Positions 15,616 through 23,807 of a stretch of DNA of 64,000 nt are shown piece after piece. This stretch comes from Bacteroidota bacterium (GTDB lineage: Bacteria > Bacteroidota > Ignavibacteria > Kryptoniales > JAKASW01): contig JAMCQL010000077.1 in assembly GCA_023381615.1 (NCBI GenBank), positions 1 to 64,000 of the forward strand, written 5' to 3'. How positions within the stretch are numbered: position 1 is the stretch's first letter; every line of letters starts with the position of its first letter. Below the pieces are notes generated by a model that was given only the letters and a program-made list of their open reading frames with translations, was not told the DNA's origin and did not search any database. The translations under genes were made by a program, and so were the position numbers.

Positions 15616-17286
15616 ATGAGCGCCTCAAACCACCTCCTTGAATTGAATCGCCTCGAAGCACAAGAGAAACTTGATGCACAGAAGAGTCATACCGAAAGAA
15701 ACAGGTTGGGCCAGTTTGCCACGCCCCCCCCATTGGCATCGGATATCTTAGCATTCATTAAAAACAACATACCGGAGAAATTTAAGATCCGGTTCATGGA
15801 CCCCGCTTTCGGAACGGGAGCATTCTACTCTGCCTTGCTTAATATCTTTCCTAAGAGTCGAATTGAGAGTGCATCGGGAATTGAGATTGACCCTCACTAC
15901 GGCTATCGAGCGGAGGAACTCTGGACGCAATCACCTCTCAACCTCCGACTTGAAGATTTCTTCGCCTCAAGATTACCGTCAAAGAACAAGCCCAACCTGA
16001 TCGTCTGTAATCCGCCTTATGTCCGTCACCACCACTTGTCTATTAAACAGAAGGAAAAGTTGCAAAGACTCGTTGGGGCGGCGGCTATGACAAGGCTGAA
16101 TGGCCTTGCCGGACTTTACTGCTACTTTCTTCTATATGCGCATGCCTGGCTTGAAGAAGATGGGTATGCTTGCTGGTTAGTTCCGAGTGAATTCATGGAC
16201 GTCAACTACGGGACAGAAGTCAAAGAGTATCTCTTGAGCAAAGTGACGCTCCTGCGAGTACACCGCTTCGATGCAATCAATGTGCAGTTCGACGATGCCC
16301 TCGTCTCTTCTGCCATATTGTGGTTCAAGAAGTCCGCACCTCCACTCAATCATGTCGTCGAGTTTTCATTCGGGGGTACTCTTACGAAACCTGAAATCAT
16401 TCAAAGCATTCCGGCCATCCAGCTTGGAAAGGCTGCTAAATGGAGCCGTACTGCGCTACGAGAAGGCAAGGATGAAGAAAACACAAGCATTAGGCTGGGT
16501 GATTTATTTGAGATCAAAAGAGGCCTCGCAACAGGAGCGAATGATTTCTTTATCCTCCCATCGGATGAAGCGCACAGGCTCAAGCTTCCCGAAAAATTCT
16601 TGATTCCCATCCTGCCAAGCCCGCGCTACTTGAAACAAGAAGTGATTGAAGGCGACGCAAAAGGTAACCCGCTTATTGACCAGAAACTCTTACTTCTCTC
16701 CTGTAATCTTCCGGAGAGTGAATTAAAGAGGCTTCATCCGAAGTTGTGGGACTACTACCAAATTGGCTTAGACCGAAAGATAAACGAGACTTATATATGT
16801 AGTCATCGTTCTCCATGGTACTCGCAGGAGTTCAGATCTCCCGCGCCGTTTCTCTGCACGTACATGGGAAGACACGGCGCAGGAAAAGAAAATCCGTTCA
16901 GGTTCATACTTAATTACTCCAAGGCGGTTGCAGCAAATGTCTATTTACTGCTTTACCCCAAGCCATCGCTCGGCTGGTACATAAAAGAATCACCCGACTC
17001 TCTGAAGAAGATTTGGGAAGCACTCGGACGGATTTCTGCCGGCTCGCTTGTCGCGGAAGGGCGTGTATATGGCGGCGGTCTTCACAAGCTTGAGCCGAAG
17101 GAGCTCGCAAACGCGAGCGCGGATAGCTTGCTACAATCGATCCCACGTTTGAGCAGTTATGTCGATTCACAAGAATATGATTTGTTCTCGAATGCTGCGA
17201 GCACAGTTGGTGAGGTTCGTAACAAGAAAAAACGCGCGAAAAGACTAAGGCGACAGAACTCCGGTGCGACCTCTAAAACAAAATAG
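15616..17286 (+). CDS. Type II N6-adenine DNA methyltransferase partner of the XamI-like nuclease
   Basis: A 556-residue gamma-class amino-methyltransferase. Motif X-like 'LGQFATPPPLASDI' (31-44), motif I 'DPAFGTGAF' (62-70) binding S-adenosylmethionine, and catalytic motif IV 'NPPY' (132-135) occur in the order expected for TaqI/SalI/Eco57I-like adenine methylases. The C-terminal half (from ~290, 'IRLGDLFEIKRGLATGANDFF') is a target-recognition domain. It would protect the host at the same site as the upstream nuclease. Basic C-terminus (KKKRAKRLRRQ). Confidence 0.92.
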   Translation: MSASNHLLELNRLEAQEKLDAQKSHTERNRLGQFATPPPLASDILAFIKNNIPEKFKIRFMDPAFGTGAFYSALLNIFPKSRIESASGIEIDPHYGYRAEELWTQSPLNLRLEDFFASRLPSKNKPNLIVCNPPYVRHHHLSIKQKEKLQRLVGAAAMTRLNGLAGLYCYFLLYAHAWLEEDGYACWLVPSEFMDVNYGTEVKEYLLSKVTLLRVHRFDAINVQFDDALVSSAILWFKKSAPPLNHVVEFSFGGTLTKPEIIQSIPAIQLGKAAKWSRTALREGKDEENTSIRLGDLFEIKRGLATGANDFFILPSDEAHRLKLPEKFLIPILPSPRYLKQEVIEGDAKGNPLIDQKLLLLSCNLPESELKRLHPKLWDYYQIGLDRKINETYICSHRSPWYSQEFRSPAPFLCTYMGRHGAGKENPFRFILNYSKAVAANVYLLLYPKPSLGWYIKESPDSLKKIWEALGRISAGSLVAEGRVYGGGLHKLEPKELANASADSLLQSIPRLSSYVDSQEYDLFSNAASTVGEVRNKKKRAKRLRRQNSGATSKTK

Positions 17287-17362
17287 ACCCGCTTGCTGCA
17301 GAGCTTTGAGGCTTAAGCGACTAAAGGCTGAAAGAGCTTAAAGAGAGCCTGGAAGAAATGAG

Positions 17363-18139
17363 ATGAATGTCAACAATTCAAAAAGACACAAAACGAGAGC
17401 AAGGAAATTTGAATGCAGACCAGTTGAACTGCAGATTTTGCATCTGAGGAATTTGATGGGGCATTTGCTGGGCCAAGTTGAGGAGCCGAAACTTGAGACG
17501 GTTAAGATACTTAAGAATCTTCTCTCAACTCAGACCAGTATTCCCGGAGAAGCTGGCATGCGAGCATTTATGGAGTTTTCTGAACAAGCAATTCAATGGC
17601 GCTTCCTTGTAAATAACGGTGTCTTAGATTTGTATTCGGATTACGAGAGCAAGGTAACCAGACTAGTAGAACGGTTATACTCCGGATGGCAATGGTTCAA
17701 CTTAATGTGCGATACGATGCCATATTATCCTGACACAGGCCAAAACAACTGGGATCAACTCCGACAAGCTTGGGAATTGGTAAGAACACATTCGGCAAGA
17801 AACACTGATGGTAACGTAATCAGACTTTCAACCGATAAAGACTGGCCGAAAGACATGTTCAGAAAGTATATGCACAAACGGATCGAAGAAAAACATGACT
17901 ACCGGGAATACAAAACATTGTACGAGTTGAGAACATTGTTCAGAGAGCACGTGATATGGAGCCTCGCAGAAATGAGAAAACAGATCTCCCATCCCGATGA
18001 ACTTGAAGCAAATATCTCCTTATTGATTAAAAACAAAGAGATTGCACAAACACAACGACGGAACGATTCCATGGGAAAACTCGAAGAAGTCTATGTCAAA
18101 ATCAAAGGAAAAGGAAAGTCTACTGATCTAATCCCTTGA
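17363..18139 (+). CDS. Unknown protein downstream of the R-M pair
   Basis: A 258-residue soluble, largely helical and charged protein that I do not recognise. The N-terminus is basic (NSKRHKTRARKF). It contains an aromatic segment 'YSGWQWFNLMCDTMPYYPD' (~107-125) and a long helical C-terminal part with 'REYKTLYELRTLFREHVIW'. The start ATG lacks a strong ribosome-binding site (GGAAGAAATGAG precedes). It follows the methyltransferase by 76 bp on the same strand, so it may be an accessory of the R-M system or an independent defence gene. No nuclease or ATPase motif is visible. Confidence 0.6.
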   Translation: MNVNNSKRHKTRARKFECRPVELQILHLRNLMGHLLGQVEEPKLETVKILKNLLSTQTSIPGEAGMRAFMEFSEQAIQWRFLVNNGVLDLYSDYESKVTRLVERLYSGWQWFNLMCDTMPYYPDTGQNNWDQLRQAWELVRTHSARNTDGNVIRLSTDKDWPKDMFRKYMHKRIEEKHDYREYKTLYELRTLFREHVIWSLAEMRKQISHPDELEANISLLIKNKEIAQTQRRNDSMGKLEEVYVKIKGKGKSTDLIP

Positions 18140-18234
18140 CTTCTTAATCTCTGAAAAATCTATCCCCCCTCAATTCGAGCGTCATTTATTTCTACAACTT
18201 GATGACGCCTGCCTGCCATGTGCATTTTAAAAGC

Positions 18235-18507
18235 ATGAATACCATTGAAACATTCAGCTGGTCTTTTTTTGGCAGTTTCGCCATGGAGGAACTTAGTGCC
18301 TATGAAGCAATTAACGGAAATAATGGAGATCTTCCCAAACAGTACAGAAAATCTCCTTTCATCGCGATCAAGATTATTTTGGCAGTTGTCGCAGGTGGTC
18401 TAGCCGTTTCCTACGGAATCAACACGCCATTGCTAGCATTGAACGTAGGAGTCTCAACTCCGTTAATACTTCGCACGTTTGCGAAAGGTCTAAGTTCGAA
18501 TCATTAA
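18235..18507 (+). CDS. Small membrane protein of unknown function
   Basis: A 90-residue protein if started at the ATG at 18235 (an earlier in-frame ATG at 18199 gives 102). It shows a short hydrophobic N-terminal part ('FSWSFFGSFAMEELSAYEAI'), a polar Pro-rich link, and two hydrophobic segments, 'AIKIILAVVAGGLAVSYGI' and 'LLALNVGVSTPLILRTFA'. No Shine-Dalgarno site is evident. It follows the unknown gene by 95 bp on the same strand, at the end of the restriction-modification stretch. No family with a known role recognised. Confidence 0.6.
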   Translation: MNTIETFSWSFFGSFAMEELSAYEAINGNNGDLPKQYRKSPFIAIKIILAVVAGGLAVSYGINTPLLALNVGVSTPLILRTFAKGLSSNH

Positions 18508-18649
18508 TTTTTTTCTAGCGAATATATCCCGAGGTGGTGATACCCTCTATTTCCCATACGCACGCACCCTTGCGAAGAGAAACTCTCGAAGCTTCCTGGT
18601 GGGTATGAATCTAGCAGATCTGGTTCTCCTCTTTCTTAGACTCAACGAC

Positions 18650-19237
18650 TCAGGGCTGCAATTGCATGGGCGGCTTGCCCGACCATAGGAAAAGCATGTG
18701 CGGAATCGCTGATTCCTCAACTCCCCTTAGTCGAAAGATTTCACAAATGAACTCATGTGCAACTTCCAGGGCATTCACGGCATCCTCTTTTTTGAGCCTC
18801 TCGTAAATTTCAATGTTTAGCATACCCTGAATCCGTGCACCAGGCAGATCGACGGTATCGTGAGAGCTGGAGAAGTGCATTAGTGAATTACGAATGTTTT
18901 TCAATTCTGTAAAGGACTTTCCTACACCGGAATCGAGCTTCAACTCCTTGTTCAGTATCGTCTTTGTCCAATTCTTCAGCTTATAATCCAGTGATCTGCG
19001 ATCCGCAATTGTCTTGAGGAAGTAAGGTTCCTGGCCACAGAATTCCTTTTCACTTACGATTATTCGGAAATACAAGTTTAGGAAAATCTCTACCGTTGTC
19101 ACCGCCTGGAATATTGAAAGTGCAACCTGCCGTCGCACAGCTGACTCGTCATCCAGAGAGTCCAAGTCATACACAAGTTTTTCTAGAACACGAAAGTATT
19201 CATTAGTCATGGAATTGGGAGAAGCATATACTGGCAT
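18650..19237 (-). CDS. HEPN-like domain protein
   Basis: A 195-residue helical protein. Near the middle is 'LKNIRNSLMHFSSSH', which contains R116-x4-H121, the RX4-6H signature of HEPN domains, many of which are RNases in toxin and defence systems. The upstream helix 'IFQAVTTVEIFLNLYFRIIV' fits the buried HEPN helix. GGAG precedes the ATG at 19237. It is encoded opposite to the R-M operon. No partner nucleotidyltransferase (MNT) gene is next to it, so either it works alone or the motif reflects only the fold. Confidence in HEPN is moderate. Confidence 0.6.
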   Translation of the reverse strand: MPVYASPNSMTNEYFRVLEKLVYDLDSLDDESAVRRQVALSIFQAVTTVEIFLNLYFRIIVSEKEFCGQEPYFLKTIADRRSLDYKLKNWTKTILNKELKLDSGVGKSFTELKNIRNSLMHFSSSHDTVDLPGARIQGMLNIEIYERLKKEDAVNALEVAHEFICEIFRLRGVEESAIPHMLFLWSGKPPMQLQP

Positions 19238-19414
19238 GTTTCAATCTCCAAAATGGTGTCGATTAATTTAACGGAAAGAAAGAGATTCTCCCGATTTCGC
19301 AAGCCCCCGCTTACGATAGAGAACTCCCGAAGTTCGGCTCCAAAATCAACAGGTGCACGAGCATTCAAGAACTCTCACAAAGATTTCTCCTCGCGCAAAG
19401 TCGGGCATTCATCG

Positions 19415-19446
19415 TCCCCTCCCACTGAGGGGACTATAGGGGTGGG
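19415..19446. repeat. CCCCTCC-type palindromic repeat, partial copy
   Basis: CCCCTCCCACTGAGGGGAC followed by TATAGGGGTGGG. It shares words and order with the fuller copy at 19645-19715. Confidence 0.65.
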
Positions 19447-19644
19447 TTGGATCTCGCATCCAGCATCCGTATCACCACATCACCTTCTCTCTCACCCTCC
19501 GAATGGTTTCATCTCTTCTTCACGGAATCACGAGTCAGTCTTCCTGCAAATCGTGGCCTTTAAGAGAACGGGAATTGAGAATTTTCTTCTTTGATAGATT
19601 CTGTGGTGGATACAGGGCGTTTCCTCGCTTCGACAGTTTCTACA

Positions 19645-19715
19645 CACCCCTAAATCCCCTCTATCAGAGGGGACTTGATCATCCCCTCCAAGGGAGGGGA
19701 TAAGAGGGGTGGGTG
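19645..19715. repeat. CCCCTCC-type palindromic repeat, full copy left of DUF559 gene
   Basis: A ~70-bp inverted repeat: CACCCCTAAATCCCCTC on the left pairs with GAGGGGATAAGAGGGGTG on the right near-perfectly, with two smaller hairpins (CCCCTCTATCAGAGGGG and CCCCTCCAAGGGAGGGG) inside. It ends 26 bp before the DUF559 stop codon. Confidence 0.8.
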
Positions 19716-19741
19716 CGATATTACATTTGGACGGTGTACCA

Positions 19742-20137
19742 TCATGACTCCTGCTCGCTCGCTTCCCCGCCGTGTTCATCAATCCATTCCCCGATCGCCG
19801 CAACAACCCCCTCAAGATTGGTCTTCACATCCGAATCCAGGAATCTCAGGAAGCGTACTCCCAAGGATTCGAGCCTTCTTTGCCTTTTCTCGTCATACCC
19901 CTCCTTTCCTATGTGGCTGACACCGTCGATTTCGATTGCGAGGAAGAGGTCGGGGCAATAGAAGTCAACTATATATCTATCAATGGGCTTCTGTCTATGG
20001 AAATCATAACCGCGCATTTGTTTTCCCTTGAGCGCTCCCCACAACAGTACCTCTGAGAGTGTGCTGTTGTTCCGAAGTGTGCGAGCCAGCTTTGTCAGCT
20101 TCGGATTGTACGGAATTATTTTTCTTCGCATCTGCAT
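19742..20137 (-). CDS. DUF559/Vsr-like PD-(D/E)XK endonuclease-domain protein
   Basis: A 131-residue protein with the DUF559 pattern 'LTKLARTLRNNSTLSEVLLW' (Glu29), 'GYDFHRQKPIDRYIVDFYC' (Asp58) and 'LAIEIDGVSH' (Glu69, Asp71), ending in 'GVRFLRFLDSDV'. These residues correspond to the nuclease active site shared with Vsr mismatch endonucleases. The genuine role of DUF559 proteins is not established. It is bracketed by two copies of the ~70-bp palindromic repeat in the same orientation, with only 26 and 5 bp left on either side, which suggests the gene and repeats moved together. Confidence 0.88.
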   Translation of the reverse strand: MQMRRKIIPYNPKLTKLARTLRNNSTLSEVLLWGALKGKQMRGYDFHRQKPIDRYIVDFYCPDLFLAIEIDGVSHIGKEGYDEKRQRRLESLGVRFLRFLDSDVKTNLEGVVAAIGEWIDEHGGEASEQES

Positions 20138-20142
20138 TCTTT

Positions 20143-20213
20143 ACACGCTCCCGAACCCCATCTAATCGACGGGACTTCACCATCCGCTCTTTTGGAGGGG
20201 ATATGAGAGGTGC
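20143..20213. repeat. CCCCTCC-type palindromic repeat, degenerate copy right of DUF559 gene
   Basis: Starts ACACGCTCCCGAACCCCATC and continues with GGGACTTCACCATCC, CTCTTTTGGAGGGGATA and GAGAGGTG. Word order matches 19645-19715 in the same orientation, but the palindromic arms have decayed. Confidence 0.6.
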
Positions 20214-20379
20214 AGTCCAGACTTTCACTCAACAAGCGTACCATGACAATAATAGAACTAAAGCCAATGTTCTGCAACACCCCGATTGCGGGATGCCTGG
20301 TTCACACTTCAAGATTGGCTTCGATGAAGTTAACCTCTACCACTAATAATGGTCGAGGAGTAAGATAATTTCGAGAACT

Positions 20380-20433
20380 TATTTTAACTTCTATCATGTT
20401 TAACGTAATCATACTCGGCCTCACCTCTTTCTT
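20380..20433 (+). repeat. Upstream duplicate of the MFS gene start
   Basis: This 54-bp stretch matches 21003-21056 at 50 of 54 bases with no gaps. It includes the ATG (20398) and first ~12 codons of the MFS transporter. Downstream of it the sequence runs straight into the end of the toxin gene, so it is a truncated copy of the gene start. Confidence 0.88.
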
Positions 20434-20454
20434 GGCCGAGGGAGCACGATTTTT

Positions 20455-20715
20455 CTATCCAAGTTCTTTAACCATATGCTCGTACTCGTCGTGATTACTG
20501 ATCCAAACCCAAATAAAGTCGCCTCCGTCCTCGAGTGCGAGCGCCCTGTAATTAAGCCCTGCCCTGACCGACCAAAACCTTCCTATCTTTTTGAAATGAA
20601 GAGAAGCGTGCGAGGGATCTTTCTTCAGCAACTCGAATTTTTGTTTTGACACTCTCTGGATTGTCTCCGGGAGGCGCTCAAAACACTTCCAAAACCTACC
20701 CGTCGTGCGATGCAT
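20455..20715 (-). CDS. RelE/ParE-superfamily toxin
   Basis: An 86-residue basic protein of the RelE/ParE/HigB fold: 'FWKCFERLPETIQRVSKQKFELLKKDP' gives the two N-terminal helices, 'HFKKIGRFWSVRAGLNYRAL' the central strands with conserved arginines, and 'DFIWVWISNHDEYEHMV' the C-terminal strand with 'HDEY', a common ending in this group. Such toxins cut ribosome-bound mRNA or poison gyrase. Its ATG follows directly on the antitoxin stop codon (TAG-ATG), so the two are co-translated. Confidence 0.88.
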   Translation of the reverse strand: MHRTTGRFWKCFERLPETIQRVSKQKFELLKKDPSHASLHFKKIGRFWSVRAGLNYRALALEDGGDFIWVWISNHDEYEHMVKELG

Positions 20716-20916
20716 CTACAACTCGCCGAGTTTCCCCTTCCTCTTTTCTTCAAGTGCTTCCCTGACAAGGAAATCAAGCTTTCCTGCATCGGAATCGGTT
20801 TCGATTTGCCTATCCCATTTGTCCCAGTCTCTCTCCGAGAACCATCTCCTTAATTGGATATATTCTGCTTCGTCAAGGGACTCAATAGCCTTCTCAAGTT
20901 CGATCACTTTAGACAT
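20716..20916 (-). CDS. Antitoxin partner of the RelE/ParE toxin
   Basis: A 66-residue acidic protein. The ATG at 20916 is chosen because AAGGAGGAG lies just upstream; an earlier in-frame codon at 21003 would overlap the duplicated gene-start repeat. 'SKVIELEKAIESLDEAEYIQLRRWFSERDWDKWD' matches a class of short antitoxins in which a 'L---E---L--WF-E-DWD-WD' helix binds the toxin. No clear DNA-binding domain is visible. The antitoxin precedes the toxin, as in most type II modules. Confidence 0.8.
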   Translation of the reverse strand: MSKVIELEKAIESLDEAEYIQLRRWFSERDWDKWDRQIETDSDAGKLDFLVREALEEKRKGKLGEL

Positions 20917-21002
20917 TTGCTCCTCCTTTCTTCTGTAAAAATAGCCGGGGCGGAAGTTAGTTTCAATATTTCTGTATCGTGCGTGCAATAATTTGACACG
21001 CA

Positions 21003-21056
21003 TATTTTAACTTCCATCATGTTTAACGTCATCATACTCGGCCTAACATCTTTCTT
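21003..21056 (+). repeat. Intact MFS gene start, duplicate of 20380-20433
   Basis: Carries the functional MFS start codon at 21019. The four differences from the upstream copy are substitutions only. Confidence 0.88.
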
Positions 21057-22161
21057 CACCGACATCTCAACCGAGATGATCTATCCGCTTATTCCGTTTT
21101 TCCTCACGACGACACTGGGCGCGAGTCCCGCCGTGCTCGGCATCATCGAAGGCGTTGCGGAAAGCGTTGCGAGTCTGCTCAAAGTTGTGTCCGGATACAT
21201 CTCCGACAAATTTCGGAATAGAAAACTCCTCGCCATTACCGGCTACACATCCTCGACATTCGGAAAATTTCTGTTGTACGCCGCGAATAGCTGGGGCTTC
21301 GTATTTGCCGGCCGTGTTGTCGATCGTTTGGGAAAAGGAATACGAACCGCACCGCGCGATGCACTCATTGCGGACAGTACTGATGAGAAGAAGAGAGGAA
21401 TGGCGTTCGGACTTCACCGCGCATTGGACACGACCGGAGCAGCGATAGGTGTACTCCTTGCATATTTCTTTCTGACGCAGTATGCCGGTGAATACACAAA
21501 AGTTTTTCTCTGGTCGCTCGTTCCCGCAGCGATCGGTGTTTTCCTCCTCTTCTTCGCGCGCGAGAAGACGAAGCAACATATCGGGCAGGCAAAACCTCCT
21601 TCGCTCCGCTGGAAAATTCTTCCGCGCAAACTTCAACTCTTTCTTATCGTCGCACTCATCTTCACGCTCGGAAATTCCTCGAATACTTTTCTTCTCCTTC
21701 GCGCGAATGGTCTCGGGTTCACTCCGGCTGCGGCGATCCTACTTTACCTTGTTTACAATATCGTTTACGGAATTGTCTCATATCCCGCGGGAAAACTTTC
21801 TGACCGGATCGGACGCAAGCGTCTTCTCGTTGCCGGATACACATTTTATGGGCTTGTCTATCTCGGTTTCGCGCTCGTCTCCGCGCCGAGTCACGCATGG
21901 ATTCTCTGGGGACTCTTCGGCTTGTACGGCCTTTACAGCGGATTTACCGACGGGATTGAGAAGGCGTTGATTGCCGACTTAGCTCCAGCGAATGTGCGGG
22001 CGACTGCGATTGGACTCCACGCGACAATCCTGGGCATCGGACTCTTTCCTGCGTCATTTATAGCAGGTGAATTGTGGCAGCATATCGGCCCCGCTGCGGC
22101 ATTTTACTTCGGCGGCGGAATGGGAATCATCGCGGCGGTTGGACTTTTGTTAGTTCTCTGA
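21019..22161 (+). CDS. Major facilitator superfamily transporter
   Basis: A 380-residue inner-membrane protein with about 12 hydrophobic helices. 'GRVVDRLGKGIRTAPRDALIAD' (loop 2-3 and beyond) and 'GKLSDRIGRKRLL' (loop 8-9) are MFS-type signatures, and the start 'LGLTSFFTDISTEMIYPLIPFFL' is characteristic of a family of small bacterial MFS proteins, often annotated as drug or metabolite exporters. The substrate is unknown. The gene has a duplicated 5' end with a toxin-antitoxin module inserted in front, so its promoter may have been replaced. Confidence 0.9.
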   Translation: MFNVIILGLTSFFTDISTEMIYPLIPFFLTTTLGASPAVLGIIEGVAESVASLLKVVSGYISDKFRNRKLLAITGYTSSTFGKFLLYAANSWGFVFAGRVVDRLGKGIRTAPRDALIADSTDEKKRGMAFGLHRALDTTGAAIGVLLAYFFLTQYAGEYTKVFLWSLVPAAIGVFLLFFAREKTKQHIGQAKPPSLRWKILPRKLQLFLIVALIFTLGNSSNTFLLLRANGLGFTPAAAILLYLVYNIVYGIVSYPAGKLSDRIGRKRLLVAGYTFYGLVYLGFALVSAPSHAWILWGLFGLYGLYSGFTDGIEKALIADLAPANVRATAIGLHATILGIGLFPASFIAGELWQHIGPAAAFYFGGGMGIIAAVGLLLVL

Positions 22162-22254
22162 CAAATCATCAGGGATGCGTGTCTTCTCCACGCGTCAAAT
22201 CGAATTTGAAAACATTTCTGCGGCATACTAAGTTGTTTGCAATCAGGAGGAAGA

Positions 22255-23193
22255 ATGAATTATCATACGATTCTCGGATCGGGCGGAGTTGTAGCCAACG
22301 AGCTGGCGAAAGTTCTTGTCGAAGAGAAACAATCTGTTAAGTTGGTTTCGAGAAGCGGCCATGCAATCCAAGGAGCGGTTGCAGCCAAAGCCGATGTGGC
22401 ATCACTTGACCAGACCGTTGAAGCCGTAAGAGATTCTTCAATCGTGTACCTTTGTGTCGGGTTGAAGTATGACCATAAAGTTTGGAGTCAATTTTGGCCG
22501 CGGATCATGTCTAACGTAATTGATGCCTGCAAGAGAACCGGTGCGAAGCTCGTTTTCTTCGATAACGTTTACATGTACGGAAAGGTTAACGGAGTCATGA
22601 CTGAATCCACTCCGTACACCCCGTGCAGCAAGAAAGGGGAGATCAGAGCGGCGATCGCAACCGCATTGATGAATGAAGTAAAAGCGGGAAACCTGCGGGC
22701 GATGATCGCGAGAGCGGCGGATTTCTACGGTCCTTACGCCGACAAAACAGGTGTTCCTAACATACTTGTCTTCAGCCCGCTTGCTCATGGAAAGAAAGCT
22801 AATTGGCTTGTCAACGATCAGGTGAGACATTCGTATACATTCACTCTCGATATAGCTAAAGCTCTCTCGGCGCTTTCGAAATCGGACGAAGCTTACAATC
22901 AGGTCTGGCATTTGCCGACAGCGCCTAATCCGTTTACAGGAAAAGAGTTTGTCGAAATGGCCGCAAAAGAATTTGGTGTCGATCCGAAGTATAGAGTTCT
23001 CTCAAAGTGGATCCTGAAAATGGGTGGATTATCTGACAAAACCGTCGCCGAATCTTACGAAATGCTGTACCAGAGCGAGTTCGAATATCTTTTCGATTCT
23101 TCAAAATTTCAGAACGCATTTCATCTGATGCCGACTTCGTATCAGGACGGAATCAAAGAGACTGCGAATTTCTACAAGATGTTCAAAGGTTGA
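22255..23193 (+). CDS. NAD(P)-dependent epimerase/dehydratase family protein
   Basis: A 312-residue extended short-chain dehydrogenase. The ATG at 22255 is preceded by AGGAGGAAG at ~22246-22254. The N-terminal Rossmann motif is 'TILGSGGVVANELAKVLVEE', followed by 'SIVYLCVG' and 'FFDNVYMYGKVNG' with the Tyr of the active site, and 'LRAMIARAADFYGPYAD', the usual 'R-xxFYGP' turn. Substrate unknown; related proteins are often annotated as nucleoside-sugar epimerases or NmrA-like. It follows the MFS gene by ~90 bp. Confidence 0.88.
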   Translation: MNYHTILGSGGVVANELAKVLVEEKQSVKLVSRSGHAIQGAVAAKADVASLDQTVEAVRDSSIVYLCVGLKYDHKVWSQFWPRIMSNVIDACKRTGAKLVFFDNVYMYGKVNGVMTESTPYTPCSKKGEIRAAIATALMNEVKAGNLRAMIARAADFYGPYADKTGVPNILVFSPLAHGKKANWLVNDQVRHSYTFTLDIAKALSALSKSDEAYNQVWHLPTAPNPFTGKEFVEMAAKEFGVDPKYRVLSKWILKMGGLSDKTVAESYEMLYQSEFEYLFDSSKFQNAFHLMPTSYQDGIKETANFYKMFKG

Positions 23194-23234
23194 CGGCCAC
23201 AATATAGACGATAAACTTGATGAAGGAGAACTCA

Positions 23235-23807
23235 ATGTATGAACAGAAGGTAAAACAGTTCGTCTTGACGACTGTTTTTGCTGCCCTTGGTGCGGTTGCA
23301 GTCGGATTTCTTTTCTTACGACAAGACATTTTCGAGTTTAGGCTCCCGGCGTTTGTTTTTTTGTCGGAGGGATTAACGGGTGGAATAATATTTTCTACGC
23401 TGCGTGCCTCTTCGATACGGAATTCGCTCGCTGTTGTCTTCTTGCTCGTCTTAACACACGTAGTCCTCAATAGGCCCATCTTCTGGGTATACGCATTGCG
23501 AGATGCTTTGTTTGTGGTTGGCTTGAGCGCTGCCCTTTTTGTTTTTCTCCGTTACTTCTTCGAACGTTATCGTGAGCAGCGCGTGGGTCGTCCGCTGATC
23601 CTTTCGTCGCTTGTTGCCATTGCTTACGCATTCATTACGGGGATACTTGATTTTACCTTTCTCCTATCCGGAGGCGCTCCGACATTAAACTTGGCTCAGG
23701 CGGTCTACTTCAATCTGGCGCAGGGCTTTCTTTTGGGGATAGGACTCGGAGTAGGGATAGAATTGTCTGAGATCGTCGACAAAAAGAATCTCCGGGCGGC
23801 TGCTTAA
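23235..23807 (+). CDS. Hypothetical multi-pass membrane protein
   Basis: A 190-residue protein. ATG at 23235 is chosen because AAGGAG lies at 23223-23228; earlier in-frame starts at 23217 and 23220 overlap it. Five to six hydrophobic helices are visible, e.g. 'FVLTTVFAALGAVAVGFLFL', 'DALFVVGLSAALFVFL' and 'QGFLLGIGLGVGIELSEI'. No known signature seen. It follows the epimerase by 40 bp and may share its transcript. Confidence 0.7.
   Translation: MYEQKVKQFVLTTVFAALGAVAVGFLFLRQDIFEFRLPAFVFLSEGLTGGIIFSTLRASSIRNSLAVVFLLVLTHVVLNRPIFWVYALRDALFVVGLSAALFVFLRYFFERYREQRVGRPLILSSLVAIAYAFITGILDFTFLLSGGAPTLNLAQAVYFNLAQGFLLGIGLGVGIELSEIVDKKNLRAAA

Larger units (their letters stand above)
19238..19741. other. 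Intergenic stretch rich in CCCCTCC/GGAGGGG repeats
   Basis: About 500 bp with no convincing gene. It carries repeat copies at 19415-19446 and 19645-19715, described separately. Confidence 0.6.

Noticed and set aside
14650-17286. Depletion of GTCGAC as evidence for XamI specificity
   Set aside because: GTCGAC occurs many times in the window (for example near 2577, 3102 and 13078), so no depletion is seen; with a protective methylase this neither supports nor refutes the specificity.
19238-19741. Repeats here as a CRISPR array
   Set aside because: Copies are palindromic, unevenly spaced and lack regular unique spacers; no cas genes nearby.
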